NCBI GenBank assembly: GCA_963818925.1
Contig: CAWFTN010000001.1
Coordinates: 1,240,001-1,304,000 of the forward strand
Direction: 5' to 3'
Length of the DNA stretch: 64,000 bases
From: JAMXLG01 sp963818925
Lineage (GTDB): Bacteria > Vulcanimicrobiota > Vulcanimicrobiia > Vulcanimicrobiales > Vulcanimicrobiaceae
Below are positions 25,448 to 34,415 of this stretch, piece by piece (position 1 is the stretch's first letter; the number at the start of each line of letters is the position of its first letter). A program made the translations under genes and the position numbers. A model generated the notes under the pieces. That model was not told the origin of the DNA, did no database searches, and worked only from the letters and a program-made list of their open reading frames with translations.

Positions 25448-25867
25448 GTGTTTGCAGGCAGCAGCGCAATGTTCGACGCTGGGGGACGTACGGTGGTCCA
25501 TCTGATCGAGCCGCAGCACCTGTTCGTTCCTGCACTCATTGATGTGTTCTCGGAAGCCGGGCTCTTCGTCGACTATGTCGGCGCCGAGCTCGACCCCAGG
25601 CGCTTGCTGGACGATCAGCCTGACCTCATCTTCATCGATACGGATTACTTGAGCGAGCCGCTTGAGTCCGTGCGCGTTTCCCACGTGCTCGTTCCAACCG
25701 CACAGATCTATGTCTACTCGTCCGCCGCGACCGATGCAATCGTCTCGGCGTTCACCTCCGCCGGCGCCGACGTCGTACTCGAAAAGTCGGCGGACCGTCG
25801 CTCAATCGTTCAAGGATTGCGCGAGGTCGACCGGCGCCGCCGGCAACGGCACTCCCACCAAGAGTAA
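25448..25867 (+). CDS. Stand-alone receiver-like protein
   Basis: 139 residues. The GTG at 25448 follows the Wzc stop by 2 bases; an ATG at 25469 is an alternative. The pattern TVVHLIEPQ, then DLIFIDTDYLSEP (Asp64 at the phosphorylation site), IYVYSSAATDAIVSAFTSAGAD and VLEKSADRRSIVQGL (Lys113) follows a CheY-like fold. The acidic pair is reduced to Glu21. No output domain is present. It probably tunes the export machinery or the regulator at 20647 by protein contact. This is inferred from fold-like pattern and place; similarity is weak. Confidence 0.65.
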   Translation: MFAGSSAMFDAGGRTVVHLIEPQHLFVPALIDVFSEAGLFVDYVGAELDPRRLLDDQPDLIFIDTDYLSEPLESVRVSHVLVPTAQIYVYSSAATDAIVSAFTSAGADVVLEKSADRRSIVQGLREVDRRRRQRHSHQE

Positions 25868-25917
25868 TCGAAGCCGCGAGGCGTCGCCGGGCGGCGTGCT
25901 GAAACCCTCGCGTTCGC

Positions 25918-28536
25918 ATGCGAAACCCCGTCACCGAATTGCCGAAGACGTACGACCCGGCCAGTATTGAACCGCGCCTCTATGACTTCTGGGAGCGTAG
26001 CGGCCTCTTTCATGAGGATCCTGACCCGGCGCGTCCGCCGTTCATCATCCCGATGCCCCCGCCGAACGTCACCGGGCGAGCGCACCTAGGCCATGGCTCG
26101 ACGTACACGCCGCAAGACGTGCTGACCCGGTATCACCGCATGCTCGGCGACAACGCCGACTGGCTGCCGGGCCTCGATCACGCGGCGATTGCGACCGAGG
26201 CTGTGCTTGTTCGCGAGTTATCGAAGGAAGGCACGTCGCGCGACGCGCTCGGCCGCGAACGGTTCGTCGAACGTGCATGGGACTGGTCGCGAGAGTACGG
26301 CGGCACGATCAACGATCAGTTTCGCAAACTCGGGTTCGGGCCAGATTGGCAGCGCGAGCGATTCACGATGGACGAGCAGCTCTCGGCGGCCGTCCGCAAA
26401 GTGTTCGTCGCGCTCTACCGCGAGGGACTCGTCTATCGCGGGAAGCGGCTCATCAATTGGGATCCGAAAGGCAAAACGACGGTCTCGGATGCCGAGGTCG
26501 ACCATGTTGAAAGAGATTCGCATCTCTGGCACGTCCGGTATCCCGCGAAGGACGGCTCGTACGCGATCGAGATTGCGACGACGCGTCCGGAGACAATGCT
26601 TGCCGACGTTGCGATTGCCGTCCATCCGGATGACGAGCGCTACACGTCGCTCGTCGGTAAGACGGTGCTTGCGCCGCCGTTGTTGCAGCGCGAAATTCCG
26701 GTCATCGTCGATGATGCCGTTGATATGTCGTTCGGTACGGGCGCCGTCAAAGTCACGCCGGCGCACGACGCGACGGACTACGAGATTGGTCTGCGCCACC
26801 ATCTTCCGATGCCGACGATCATGGATTTCGACGCGAAGATCACCGGAGACGAGATCGACGTCGGCGAGTATGCCGGCCTCAATCGTTACGTTGCGCGAGA
26901 ACGTATTGTCGAGTCGCTTCACGCGAGCGGGTTGCTCGTCAAAGTGGAGGCCCATCGGCACGCGGTTTCCGTAAGCGAACGAACGAAAGACGTCATCGAG
27001 CCGCTGCTTTCACTGCAATGGTTCGTAAAGATGAAGCCGCTTGCGGAACCTGCGCTTGCTGCATATCGCGACGGCCGGTTGAAGTTCGTTCCCGAACGCT
27101 ACGGCCGCACGTACGAACAGTGGCTCGAGAACATTCGCGATTGGAATATTTCGCGCCAACTCTGGTGGGGTCATCAGTTACCGGTTTGGTATACGCCGAG
27201 CGGCGACGTCGTCGTTGCCGAAACGGAAGCGGAAGCGCTTCGGATGGCACAAGAGCGCTTCGGCACGGCGGAGCTGACGCGCGATCCCGATACGCTCGAT
27301 ACGTGGTTTTCGAGCGGCTTGTGGCCGTTCTCGATTCTCGGCTGGCCGGAGAAAACGCCGGAACTCGAGCACTGGTATCCCGCGCAAGTGTTGGTCACGG
27401 GATGGGAGATCATCTTTCTGTGGGTCGCGCGCATGGTGATGCTCGGTCTTCATTTCCTCGGCGAGGTTCCGTTCCCGACCGTGTTCATCGCGCCGCTCGT
27501 CTTCGACGCGCACGGCCGGAAGATGTCGAAATCGCTCGGTAATGCGATCGATCCGATGAATCTCGTCGAGCGCTACGGCGCCGATGCGTTCCGCATGGGC
27601 GTCTTGCGTCAGATGCGCTTGGAAGGTCAGGAGATTCGCTTCCAAGAGTCACGGTGTGAAGAGGCCCGCAACTTCAACAACAAGATTTGGAACGCGACAC
27701 GCTACATGCTCTCACTTCCCGAAGGTCTGCCGTCCGCGATGACGCTTCCTAAGAGCGACGCGCTGACGCTGGGCGACCGCTGGATTCTGACGCGTCTGCA
27801 TGAAACGATCGCCGCGATCAGCGACGCGTTCGACCGCTTCGATTTCGGCGGCGCAGCCGAAACGATTTGGCGTTTCGTCTGGTACGAATTCTGCGACTGG
27901 TACCTCGAGGCGACCAAAGCGCCGGAAAACGCCGCGACGCGCGCATCCGTGCTGTCGTTCGTATGGAACAATGCGATGCGCTTGCTCCACCCGATCGCGC
28001 CCTTTATCAGTGAAGAAGTCTGGCTTGCGCTTCCGCATGACGGTGCGAGCATCATGACCGCGACGTGGCCCGACCGGCTCGAAGTCCCGCTCGATACCGA
28101 CGCGGCACGCCGCTTCGCGTCGCTGCAAGAAACGGTCGAACGCATTCGCAATTTGCGTTCGGAAATCGGCCTTGCACCGCGCGCACCGCTCACGCTCGCG
28201 GTTCCACGCAACGCCGGCGAAGAGCTCGCCGGTTTGCTGGCGCTGCTCACGGCCGGTGATGTCGAATGGGTAGACGCTGCAGGCGACGACGTGCACGGCG
28301 CACTTGCGGCCGTGGAAGGACGCGCGCCGAAGGGCGTGTTAGTCGAACGGTATCGCAAAGACGTTGCACGCTTGCGTTCCGAGGTCGAACGCGGTGAGAA
28401 GAAACTCGGCAACGTCCAATTCGCGGCCAAGGCGGCCGCGGAAGTCGTTGCGAAGGAGCGGGAGAAGCTCGAAGCATATCGTTCCGAGTTGCAGCGTGTG
28501 GAAGCGGCGCTCGCCGCAATGGGAGAGACGGCATGA
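25918..28536 (+). CDS. valS: Valyl-tRNA synthetase
   Basis: 872 residues, full length for the bacterial enzyme. It charges tRNA-Val with valine in the cytoplasm. The class I motifs are HLGH at residues 56-59 (after PPPNVTGRA) and KMSKS at 535-539. The editing domain lies between them (TTRPETMLADVAIAVHP, then FGTGAVKVTPAHD). The anticodon-binding region and a C-terminal coiled coil (GEKKLGNVQFAAKAAAEVV) complete the protein. It is followed with a 4-base overlap by pyrR, so it shares a transcript with the pyrimidine genes. Confidence 0.97.
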   Translation: MRNPVTELPKTYDPASIEPRLYDFWERSGLFHEDPDPARPPFIIPMPPPNVTGRAHLGHGSTYTPQDVLTRYHRMLGDNADWLPGLDHAAIATEAVLVRELSKEGTSRDALGRERFVERAWDWSREYGGTINDQFRKLGFGPDWQRERFTMDEQLSAAVRKVFVALYREGLVYRGKRLINWDPKGKTTVSDAEVDHVERDSHLWHVRYPAKDGSYAIEIATTRPETMLADVAIAVHPDDERYTSLVGKTVLAPPLLQREIPVIVDDAVDMSFGTGAVKVTPAHDATDYEIGLRHHLPMPTIMDFDAKITGDEIDVGEYAGLNRYVARERIVESLHASGLLVKVEAHRHAVSVSERTKDVIEPLLSLQWFVKMKPLAEPALAAYRDGRLKFVPERYGRTYEQWLENIRDWNISRQLWWGHQLPVWYTPSGDVVVAETEAEALRMAQERFGTAELTRDPDTLDTWFSSGLWPFSILGWPEKTPELEHWYPAQVLVTGWEIIFLWVARMVMLGLHFLGEVPFPTVFIAPLVFDAHGRKMSKSLGNAIDPMNLVERYGADAFRMGVLRQMRLEGQEIRFQESRCEEARNFNNKIWNATRYMLSLPEGLPSAMTLPKSDALTLGDRWILTRLHETIAAISDAFDRFDFGGAAETIWRFVWYEFCDWYLEATKAPENAATRASVLSFVWNNAMRLLHPIAPFISEEVWLALPHDGASIMTATWPDRLEVPLDTDAARRFASLQETVERIRNLRSEIGLAPRAPLTLAVPRNAGEELAGLLALLTAGDVEWVDAAGDDVHGALAAVEGRAPKGVLVERYRKDVARLRSEVERGEKKLGNVQFAAKAAAEVVAKEREKLEAYRSELQRVEAALAAMGETA

Positions 28537-29075
28537 CGACGGCGCAGGATGGGCGCGTTCTCATTGAAAGCAGCGAGATCGCGCGCGTGATCGCGCGGCT
28601 CGCGCATCAGATTCTCGAACCGGACGATGCGCAAACGGGTGTCGTCTTGATCGGCGTGCGGCGCGGCGGGGAAGCGCTCGCGCAGCGCCTCGCAAGCGAG
28701 ATCGAACGCATTAGCGGTAAAGCGCCCGCGCTTGGGTTTCTCAATATCAATCTCTATCGCGACGACCGCGTGACGCATGAGATGCCGGAATCGCAGATTC
28801 CCGTCGACATCAACGGCCGGCTCGTCGTCGTCGTCGACGACGTGCTCTTCACCGGACGCACGATCCGCGCGGCGCTCGATGCGGTGACGGATCTTGGCCG
28901 GCCCGCCGCTATTCGTCTGTGCGTCTTCATCGATCGGGGCTTGCGCGAATTGCCGGTTCAGGCTGATTACATCGGACGGATGATTCCGACGAGCCGGCGC
29001 GAGCGAATCAAAGTATCGCTCTCCGGAAATCCGGCAGATACCGACGAGGTAGCGATCCTTGCGGCTGCGCCGTAG
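28533..29075 (+). CDS. pyrR: PyrR bifunctional regulator/uracil phosphoribosyltransferase
   Basis: 180 residues. The phosphoribosyl-pyrophosphate loop VDDVLFTGRT is at residues 101-110, and GVRRGG, NINLYRDD and TSRRERIKVSL are typical of PyrR. In Gram-positive and some other bacteria it binds pyr mRNA leaders when UMP is high and also converts uracil to UMP. It overlaps valS by 4 bases and pyrB by 17. I did not find the classic PyrR-binding loop or a terminator/antiterminator in front of pyrB or pyrC, so its RNA target here, if any, is unknown. Confidence 0.94.
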   Translation: MTTAQDGRVLIESSEIARVIARLAHQILEPDDAQTGVVLIGVRRGGEALAQRLASEIERISGKAPALGFLNINLYRDDRVTHEMPESQIPVDINGRLVVVVDDVLFTGRTIRAALDAVTDLGRPAAIRLCVFIDRGLRELPVQADYIGRMIPTSRRERIKVSLSGNPADTDEVAILAAAP

Positions 29076-29973
29076 CCTCATCGATCTAAACGATCTCAGC
29101 GGCGGCGAACTAGATTACATCTTCGATAGAACGCGTGTATTCGAGACGCGGAGCCCGGGGCCGCTGCTCAACAGCACGGCGGTCGTGAATCTGTTCTTCG
29201 AACAGAGCACACGCACGTTCACGTCGTTCAATTTGGCGCAGATGCGTCTGGGCGCGCACGTGGTCAATCTCTCCCCGAGCGAGCTCAGCCTTGCAACCAA
29301 AGGTGAAACCGTCGAAGACACGGTCGTGACGCTCGCGGCAATGGGCATCGGCGTCATCGTCATACGGCATCCGGAACCGGGGTTTCCCGCGCGCATCGCG
29401 AGCTGCTTCGACGGCCACGTCGTGAACGCGGGCGACGGTGCGCACGCTCATCCGACGCAAGCGTTACTCGACATCTTCACGCTGCGCGAAGAGTTCGGTG
29501 ATATCCGAGCGTTGACGATCGCAATCGTCGGCGACATCCTGCATTCACGCGTCGCGCACTCGACGATCGCGGGACTGCGGTCGCTCGGCGCAAACGTCGT
29601 GCTCGTCGGGCCGGAGTTCTTCCTTCCCGGCAACTACGCGCAAGACGGCGTGACGATCTCGCGCAATCTCGATGACGTTCTCACCAAGGTCGACGCGATC
29701 ATGCTGCTGCGTATCCAGCGCGAGCGGTTCGTTGCGATGCCGATGAGCGACGCGGAGTACATCGCGAAATTCCAGCTGAACGCCGATCGCCTCAAACGCG
29801 TGCCCGAGCGCACGATCGTCATGCATCCCGGCCCGTACAATCGTGGAATGGAACTCGACGATAGCGTCCTTGCCTTTACGGGATGGCGCTACGCAATGCA
29901 AGTGCATCACGGCGTCTATATTCGCATGGCGGTGTTGGATTTTCTCGTGAACGGCGCGAGTGTGGTGGCGTGA
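29059..29973 (+). CDS. pyrB: Aspartate carbamoyltransferase catalytic subunit
   Basis: 304 residues from a TTG at 29059, inside the end of pyrR. It makes carbamoyl aspartate in pyrimidine synthesis. The carbamoyl-phosphate motif STRTF is at 50-54, the Lys of ATKGET at 81, and HPTQALLD at 131-138. MHPGPYNRGMEL near residue 255 matches the aspartate-binding loop region. No regulatory chain (pyrI) is present. A structured 156-bp element separates it from pyrC. Confidence 0.95.
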   Translation: MRLRRSLIDLNDLSGGELDYIFDRTRVFETRSPGPLLNSTAVVNLFFEQSTRTFTSFNLAQMRLGAHVVNLSPSELSLATKGETVEDTVVTLAAMGIGVIVIRHPEPGFPARIASCFDGHVVNAGDGAHAHPTQALLDIFTLREEFGDIRALTIAIVGDILHSRVAHSTIAGLRSLGANVVLVGPEFFLPGNYAQDGVTISRNLDDVLTKVDAIMLLRIQRERFVAMPMSDAEYIAKFQLNADRLKRVPERTIVMHPGPYNRGMELDDSVLAFTGWRYAMQVHHGVYIRMAVLDFLVNGASVVA

Positions 29974-29974
29974 C

Positions 29975-30130
29975 GCGATTGGGATCCGGCGTGAGTCCTT
30001 CGTCGCGGGGACGCGCGCGATTTTCCATCTATGGAAAATCGCTACTGCCTTCGCGCGTACTCCCGCCATCCTGGCTCCGTACGCGCCTCAGAGCCCCCAC
30101 GACGAACGACTCACACCGGATTCCAATCGC
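29975..30130. repeat. 156-bp nested palindromic element between pyrB and pyrC
   Basis: Outer arms of 31 bases (29975-30005 and 30100-30130) match as inverted repeats at 27 of 31 positions. Inside lies a 12-bp perfect palindrome with a 2-base centre (30017-30028 with 30031-30042). A smaller GGCTC/GAGCC hairpin lies near 30073-30095. It starts one base after the pyrB stop and ends 15 bases before the pyrC start. It carries no reading frame of note and could be a non-autonomous mobile element or an RNA control region. Confidence 0.75.
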
Positions 30131-30145
30131 GGCAGCGTTGGTTAG

Positions 30146-31414
30146 ATGCTGATCAAAGGCGGGCGGGTTGTTGATCCGTCGGGACCGTTGGATGCGGTGC
30201 GCGATGTGCGGATCGATCACGGTGTCATCGTAGAGATCGGAGATCATCTCGTTGCGCGGGATGGTGAAGAGATTGTTGATGCGACCGGCGCGGTTGTTGC
30301 GCCGGGGTTTATCGATATGCACGTGCATTTGCGCGAGCCGGGGTTTCCCGAGAAAGAGACCATTGCTACGGGAACGCTTGCGGCGGCTGGAGGCGGGTTT
30401 ACGGCTCTCGCGTGTATGCCGAATACGAATCCGGCGCTTGACGATCCGGGTGTGTTGAGCGATCTGGCGCGGCGCATTACGGAACATGCCGTCGTTCGTG
30501 TGTATCCGATCGGCGCGATTACACGCGGGCGAAAGGGAGAAGCGCACGTCGATTTTGCTGCGCTTGCGCGCGCCGGAGCCGTTGCATTTTCCGATGACGG
30601 CAATACGGTGATGAATGCGCGGGTGCTTCGTGATGCGGCGCTTGCTGCCGTTGAGATTCCGGGCGTTTTTATTTCGCATGCCGAGGACGAACATCTCAAG
30701 GGCAATGCGGTGATGAACGAGGGCGCCGTTTCGCGTGCGCTCGGCGTCGCCGGAAGTCCGGCGGTTGCTGAAGACGTTATTGTTGCGCGCGATCTTCTGA
30801 TCGGTGCGGAGACCGGCAAGAGTTGGCATATCGCGCATCTGTCGACGCGTGGTGCCGTCGAGGCGCTGCTGCACGCGCGCGCGCACGGCGGCCGGGCGAC
30901 CGCGGAAGTTGCCCCGCACCACTTGTTATTGACGGATGAAACGGTGCGTGAATTGGGCGGCGAAGGGAAAGTGAATCCGCCGCTGCGTACCGAGGATGAT
31001 GCCCGGGCCTTACGCGATGCGGTGCGCGAAGGGGCGATCGAGGTTTTTGCAACCGATCATGCGCCGCACACGGCGGCAGAAAAATCGTCCGGATTGCAAC
31101 ATGCGGCTGTCGGATTCACGGGCCTCGAAGTTGCAGTCGGCGCGTACGCGCGCGCGTTACCTGATCTCTCGATGTTGCGGTTCGTCGAATTGCTCTCGAC
31201 AAATCCCGCGCGCATTCTCGGGGTGCCGGGCGGAACGCTCGCAATCGGTGCGCCGGCCGACGTCACGATCTTCGCCGACCGCGCGTGGCTCGTCGATGCC
31301 TCGCAATTCGCATCAAAGGGGAAGACGACGCCTTTTGCCGGATGGGAGCTGCCGCGACGTGCCATCGCGACGATCGTCGGCGGGCGTCTCATCGCGAATC
31401 TCAGCGGCGGGTAG
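30146..31414 (+). CDS. pyrC: Dihydroorotase
   Basis: 422 residues, class I amidohydrolase size. It closes carbamoyl aspartate to dihydroorotate. HVHLREPG puts metal-binding His at 59 and 61 with the substrate-binding Arg at 63. MPNTNPALD, ISHAEDEHL and ATDHAPHTAAEK are the other metal and substrate motifs. The first half uses more T-ending codons than the neighbouring genes. The ribosome site upstream is weak, and the palindromic element at 29975-30130 lies directly before it. Confidence 0.95.
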   Translation: MLIKGGRVVDPSGPLDAVRDVRIDHGVIVEIGDHLVARDGEEIVDATGAVVAPGFIDMHVHLREPGFPEKETIATGTLAAAGGGFTALACMPNTNPALDDPGVLSDLARRITEHAVVRVYPIGAITRGRKGEAHVDFAALARAGAVAFSDDGNTVMNARVLRDAALAAVEIPGVFISHAEDEHLKGNAVMNEGAVSRALGVAGSPAVAEDVIVARDLLIGAETGKSWHIAHLSTRGAVEALLHARAHGGRATAEVAPHHLLLTDETVRELGGEGKVNPPLRTEDDARALRDAVREGAIEVFATDHAPHTAAEKSSGLQHAAVGFTGLEVAVGAYARALPDLSMLRFVELLSTNPARILGVPGGTLAIGAPADVTIFADRAWLVDASQFASKGKTTPFAGWELPRRAIATIVGGRLIANLSGG

Positions 31415-31428
31415 CGTTGGATCCCGGC

Positions 31429-31894
31429 TCACATGGTCGGCCATACACCGTCGATGTTGCCGTCGAGATGCTGATTACCAAAATCGATGCGGCGTCTTCC
31501 CGGTGCCCGCGAAAGGTAGCGTTGAGTCGCGAGCGCTACACGTACACGCAAATGCATCATTCCGCCATGAAGAACGCGATCCCACGCGCGCGATCTACCT
31601 CGCTTGTCGGTGTTGAGGTAGAACGCGAAGTTCCTTCGCCCTGCACGTACGGCTCGTCGAACGCTTCGACTGAGAGAACTCGCTTCGTCGTAGTTGCATT
31701 TTCCCGACGAATCATAAATTGTGATGGTAGGAAGCGGAGCATTGTGCCAATCGCCCTCGCTGTTCACTTCGAAGACGGCTTCCGCAAACTGATTCTCGAA
31801 ACTCGAGGGAAGAGGTGAAGGCTCCGCTCCTATCGAGCCATACGCGCAAAAGCCAAGGAACAGCGCACACCCCCGCGATGATCCTTGCGTTCAT
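31429..31894 (-). pseudogene. Small secreted protein with a frameshift in a G run
   Basis: The ATG at 31894 opens MNARIIAG but that frame then loses sense. A second frame gives a coherent protein from CALFLGFCAYGSIGAEPSP to GNIDGVWPTM at the stop (31429). Removing one base from the five-G run (C on the plus strand, 31870-31874) joins them into a 154-residue protein with a normal signal peptide. The mature part (WHNAPLPTITIYDSSGK, FAFYLNTDKRG) is not recognised. It may be a true frameshift or a sequence error. It follows the methyltransferase at 31898-32584 in the same direction. Confidence 0.45.
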
Positions 31895-31897
31895 GTT

Positions 31898-32584
31898 CTA
31901 TTTGGTAGCGACGCCGTAGATGATGTAGCGCCACGCGGGCGGCGTGAGCGTGTTGAGGCCCGCATGATCGATTGCGGCGAGCAGTTGGCGCTGTTTCTCC
32001 GAGCGGCCGAACGTTCCCAACACGCCGGCCGTCGACCATTTGACGTCGGAGAAGTCGCGCAGAAAGGCGAGCATTTCGGCGATCGTCACGTAGCGCCAGC
32101 GGCTTCCCCACTCGGTGAACTTCGCGCGAAAGTATTTGTGCATGCCCGAGCCCACGAGGTTTTCGGCGAAGAGCAAACGGCCGCCGGGACGCAGCGCGCG
32201 ATACATCGCGTTTATAGCCTGCCGTTGACGATCGATCGCATCGCCGTGTCCGATGCCGCCGAGGACCGACTTGAAGATGATGACGTCGAAGCGGTTCTCG
32301 TACGGAATTGCCGTGGCATTGATGTCTTCATAGGTCACACGGTGGCTCATGGCGTGGCGCTCGACGAGCGTGTGCGCTAACTGTTCCGTGCCGGACAGAT
32401 CCGAACAGAGCACGCGATGACCGTGCGAAGCAAGCCACACGGAAAGGCCGCCTTGGTTCGCGCCGATTTCGAGACAATCGAGCGAACCGCCGCCGAGCAG
32501 GCCCCCATGGCGCTCCCAAAAGTCGAGTGCGGACGCCCAATTACCGGTGTCCCAATTCAAAACGTCTATGAGGGGAAGACTCAC
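31898..32584 (-). CDS. SAM-dependent methyltransferase (class I)
   Basis: 228 residues. The Rossmann core is clear: LDCLEIGANQGGLSVWLA binds SAM, VLCSDLSGTEQ carries the acidic residue for the ribose, DINATAIPYENRFDVIIFKSVL gives motif III, and ALRPGGRLLFAENL motif IV. The pattern fits the Methyltransf_11/25 group. The substrate is unknown; the TPPAWRYIIYGVATK end gives no clue. It is transcribed towards the frameshifted small gene and away from marC. Confidence 0.8.
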   Translation of the reverse strand: MSLPLIDVLNWDTGNWASALDFWERHGGLLGGGSLDCLEIGANQGGLSVWLASHGHRVLCSDLSGTEQLAHTLVERHAMSHRVTYEDINATAIPYENRFDVIIFKSVLGGIGHGDAIDRQRQAINAMYRALRPGGRLLFAENLVGSGMHKYFRAKFTEWGSRWRYVTIAEMLAFLRDFSDVKWSTAGVLGTFGRSEKQRQLLAAIDHAGLNTLTPPAWRYIIYGVATK

Positions 32585-32643
32585 GGAAAAATGCTACCCC
32601 TCGCTCCGCAAGCCTAATCCAACGAGGAAAGCGGTTGGCCTTT

Positions 32644-33276
32644 TCATCGATGGACAAGCGGCGTCTGCAACAAGCCGTTGATGACGAACTGTACCGCGAG
32701 TGCTGCTAGGATGATGCCGAGAACGCGCGAGACGACGTGGATGCCCGTGGTGCCGATGCGATGCATGTACCGGGTGGCGCCGCGCATGCAGAGCCAAGTG
32801 ATCGCGAGGGCCACAATATAGGCGGCGAGGAGCATGGCGTACCGAGAGACGCTTCCGCGAGCCAGGTTGACCAGAAGGAACACTGAGGCCAGCGTTCCGG
32901 GGCCGGCGATCATCGGAATCGCCAACGGAAAGACGGCCGGGTTGTCGCCGGTCTGCGCTTCGCGTTCCTCATCGCTTGTGGCACGCGTGCCGGCGGGACG
33001 CGCGAAGAGCATGTCGATCGCGATGAGGAAGAGCAAGATGCCGCCCGCGATGCCGAAGGCCGGCAGCGTGATGCCGAGATACTCGAGCACTGCCGGACCG
33101 ACGATTCCCATGACGAGCATGACTACCGCGGCGACCAGCACAGCCTGATCGACGATTCGGCCGCGTTTATTCGGCGGGCAGTTCGACGTCGACGTCACCG
33201 TCAAAGGAATCATTCCGATCGGGTCGATGATCGTCACCGCCGTCGCAAAGGCGGTGGCTCCGAAGTGCCAGTCCAT
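32644..33276 (-). CDS. MarC family integral membrane protein
   Basis: 210 residues with six hydrophobic segments. The family signature is clear: TIIDPIGMIPLTV in the first segment, then AFGIAGGILLFLIAIDML, and FPLAIPMIAGPGTLASV in the middle. MarC (UPF0056) proteins are inner-membrane proteins of unknown function; an early link with antibiotic resistance was not upheld. It is divergent from carA, with 59 bases between. Confidence 0.92.
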   Translation of the reverse strand: MDWHFGATAFATAVTIIDPIGMIPLTVTSTSNCPPNKRGRIVDQAVLVAAVVMLVMGIVGPAVLEYLGITLPAFGIAGGILLFLIAIDMLFARPAGTRATSDEEREAQTGDNPAVFPLAIPMIAGPGTLASVFLLVNLARGSVSRYAMLLAAYIVALAITWLCMRGATRYMHRIGTTGIHVVSRVLGIILAALAVQFVINGLLQTPLVHR

Positions 33277-33290
33277 ATCGCTCGCGTTAT

Positions 33291-33326
33291 TTCCAGGTCT
33301 GCGCGGCCCCTTCGGCCAACCTGGAA
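33291..33326 (+). promoter_or_regulatory. Hairpin covering the probable carA ribosome site
   Basis: TTCCAGGT (33291-33298) pairs with ACCTGGAA (33319-33326), with an inner GGCC/GGCC stem (33305-33308 with 33314-33317). The only purine-rich ribosome site before the ATG at 33336, GGAAG at 33323-33327, lies mostly in the 3' arm of the stem. Confidence 0.5.
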
Positions 33327-33335
33327 GCCCTCAGG

Positions 33336-34415
33336 ATGACCACTACGCCTGCAGCGCTCTTTCTCGCCGACGGTTCGCGATTCGACGGCCACGGACTCGG
33401 CTTTCACGGCCTCGCTTTCGGCGAAGCCGTTTTTTACACCGGAATGACGGGCTATGAAGAAGCCTTGACCGATCCGTCGTACGCCGGACAGATTCTCACG
33501 TTCACCTATCCGCTAATCGGAAATTACGGCATCTCGGGAAACGCCGCGCAATATCCGCGCGCGTGCGTTACGGGAACAGTGATCAAACAGATCGCCCATC
33601 GCCCGTCGCACTATCTTGCGAAAACAAATCTGCCGTCGTGGCTGGATCAGCAGCGTATCCCCACGCTCGTCGGCGCCGATACACGCGCGATCACGATCGC
33701 GTTACGCGAACACGGGACGATTTGGTCCGCACTCGCTGTCGGTGAAGATGCCATGGAGCGTGCTGAACGCGAACTCGCCGAGTTCGTGCGCCAAGCGACG
33801 ACGAAAGAGCTCGTGCCGAGTGTTGCAGTGCGCGAACGTCACGTAGAAGGTTCGCCCGGCGGCAAGCGCGTCACGTTGATCGACTGCGGCGTGAAGAAAG
33901 CGATTCTGCGCGAGTTGACCGCGCTCGGCAGCGAAGTGACCGTCGTGCCCTACAACGCGACGGAAGAAGAATTGCTGCAAGGCGATCCCGACGCGATTTT
34001 CATCTCGCCCGGTCCCGGCGATCCCACCGATTTGCCGGAAACGATCGAAACGCTGCGCGGGTTACTCGGCCGCAAACCGCTCTTCGGCGTGTGTTTGGGC
34101 CATCAACTCCTCGCGCTCGCGTGCGGTGCAAAAACATATAAGCTGCCCTACGGACACCGCGGCGGAAATCAGCCGGTGAAGGACCTCACGCACGAGAGCG
34201 TGCTGATTACCGCGCACAATCACGGCTATGCCGTGGACAGTCGCACGCTGCCGTCCGACTTGGAAGAGACGATGACGAACCTCAACGACGGAACGAACGA
34301 GGGATTTCGTCACCGCTCGCTCCCCGTCGCAGCCGTGCAGTTTCACCCCGAAGCATCGCCCGGCCCGTTCGACGCGCGCCGGCTCTTTGCCGAGTGGCTT
34401 TCGTCCGTGCGCTAG
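33336..34415 (+). CDS. carA: Carbamoyl-phosphate synthase small subunit
   Basis: 359 residues. The N-terminal CPSase domain (GYEEALTDPSYAGQI) is followed by the class I glutamine amidotransferase domain with the nucleophile in FGVCLGHQ (Cys253) and the His in VQFHPEASPGP. It hydrolyses glutamine and passes ammonia to CarB to make carbamoyl phosphate. CarB is encoded 5 kb downstream at 39578, separated by a stress or envelope module, which is unusual because carA and carB are generally adjacent. The next gene overlaps its 3' end by 22 bases. Confidence 0.96.
   Translation: MTTTPAALFLADGSRFDGHGLGFHGLAFGEAVFYTGMTGYEEALTDPSYAGQILTFTYPLIGNYGISGNAAQYPRACVTGTVIKQIAHRPSHYLAKTNLPSWLDQQRIPTLVGADTRAITIALREHGTIWSALAVGEDAMERAERELAEFVRQATTKELVPSVAVRERHVEGSPGGKRVTLIDCGVKKAILRELTALGSEVTVVPYNATEEELLQGDPDAIFISPGPGDPTDLPETIETLRGLLGRKPLFGVCLGHQLLALACGAKTYKLPYGHRGGNQPVKDLTHESVLITAHNHGYAVDSRTLPSDLEETMTNLNDGTNEGFRHRSLPVAAVQFHPEASPGPFDARRLFAEWLSSVR

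Noticed and set aside
28533..30145. PyrR-dependent attenuator before pyrB or pyrC.
   Set aside because: pyrB overlaps pyrR, and the element before pyrC lacks the known PyrR-binding loop and a terminator with a T-run.
31285..31818. A plus-strand protein of 177 residues after pyrC.
   Set aside because: It overlaps pyrC by 130 bases and shows no motif, while the minus strand holds a coherent secreted protein frame.
32600..32636. Terminator after marC (CCAAC/GTTGG hairpin with TTTT).
   Set aside because: The T-run is on the plus strand, where nothing is transcribed towards it; on the minus strand the stem is short and no T-run follows.
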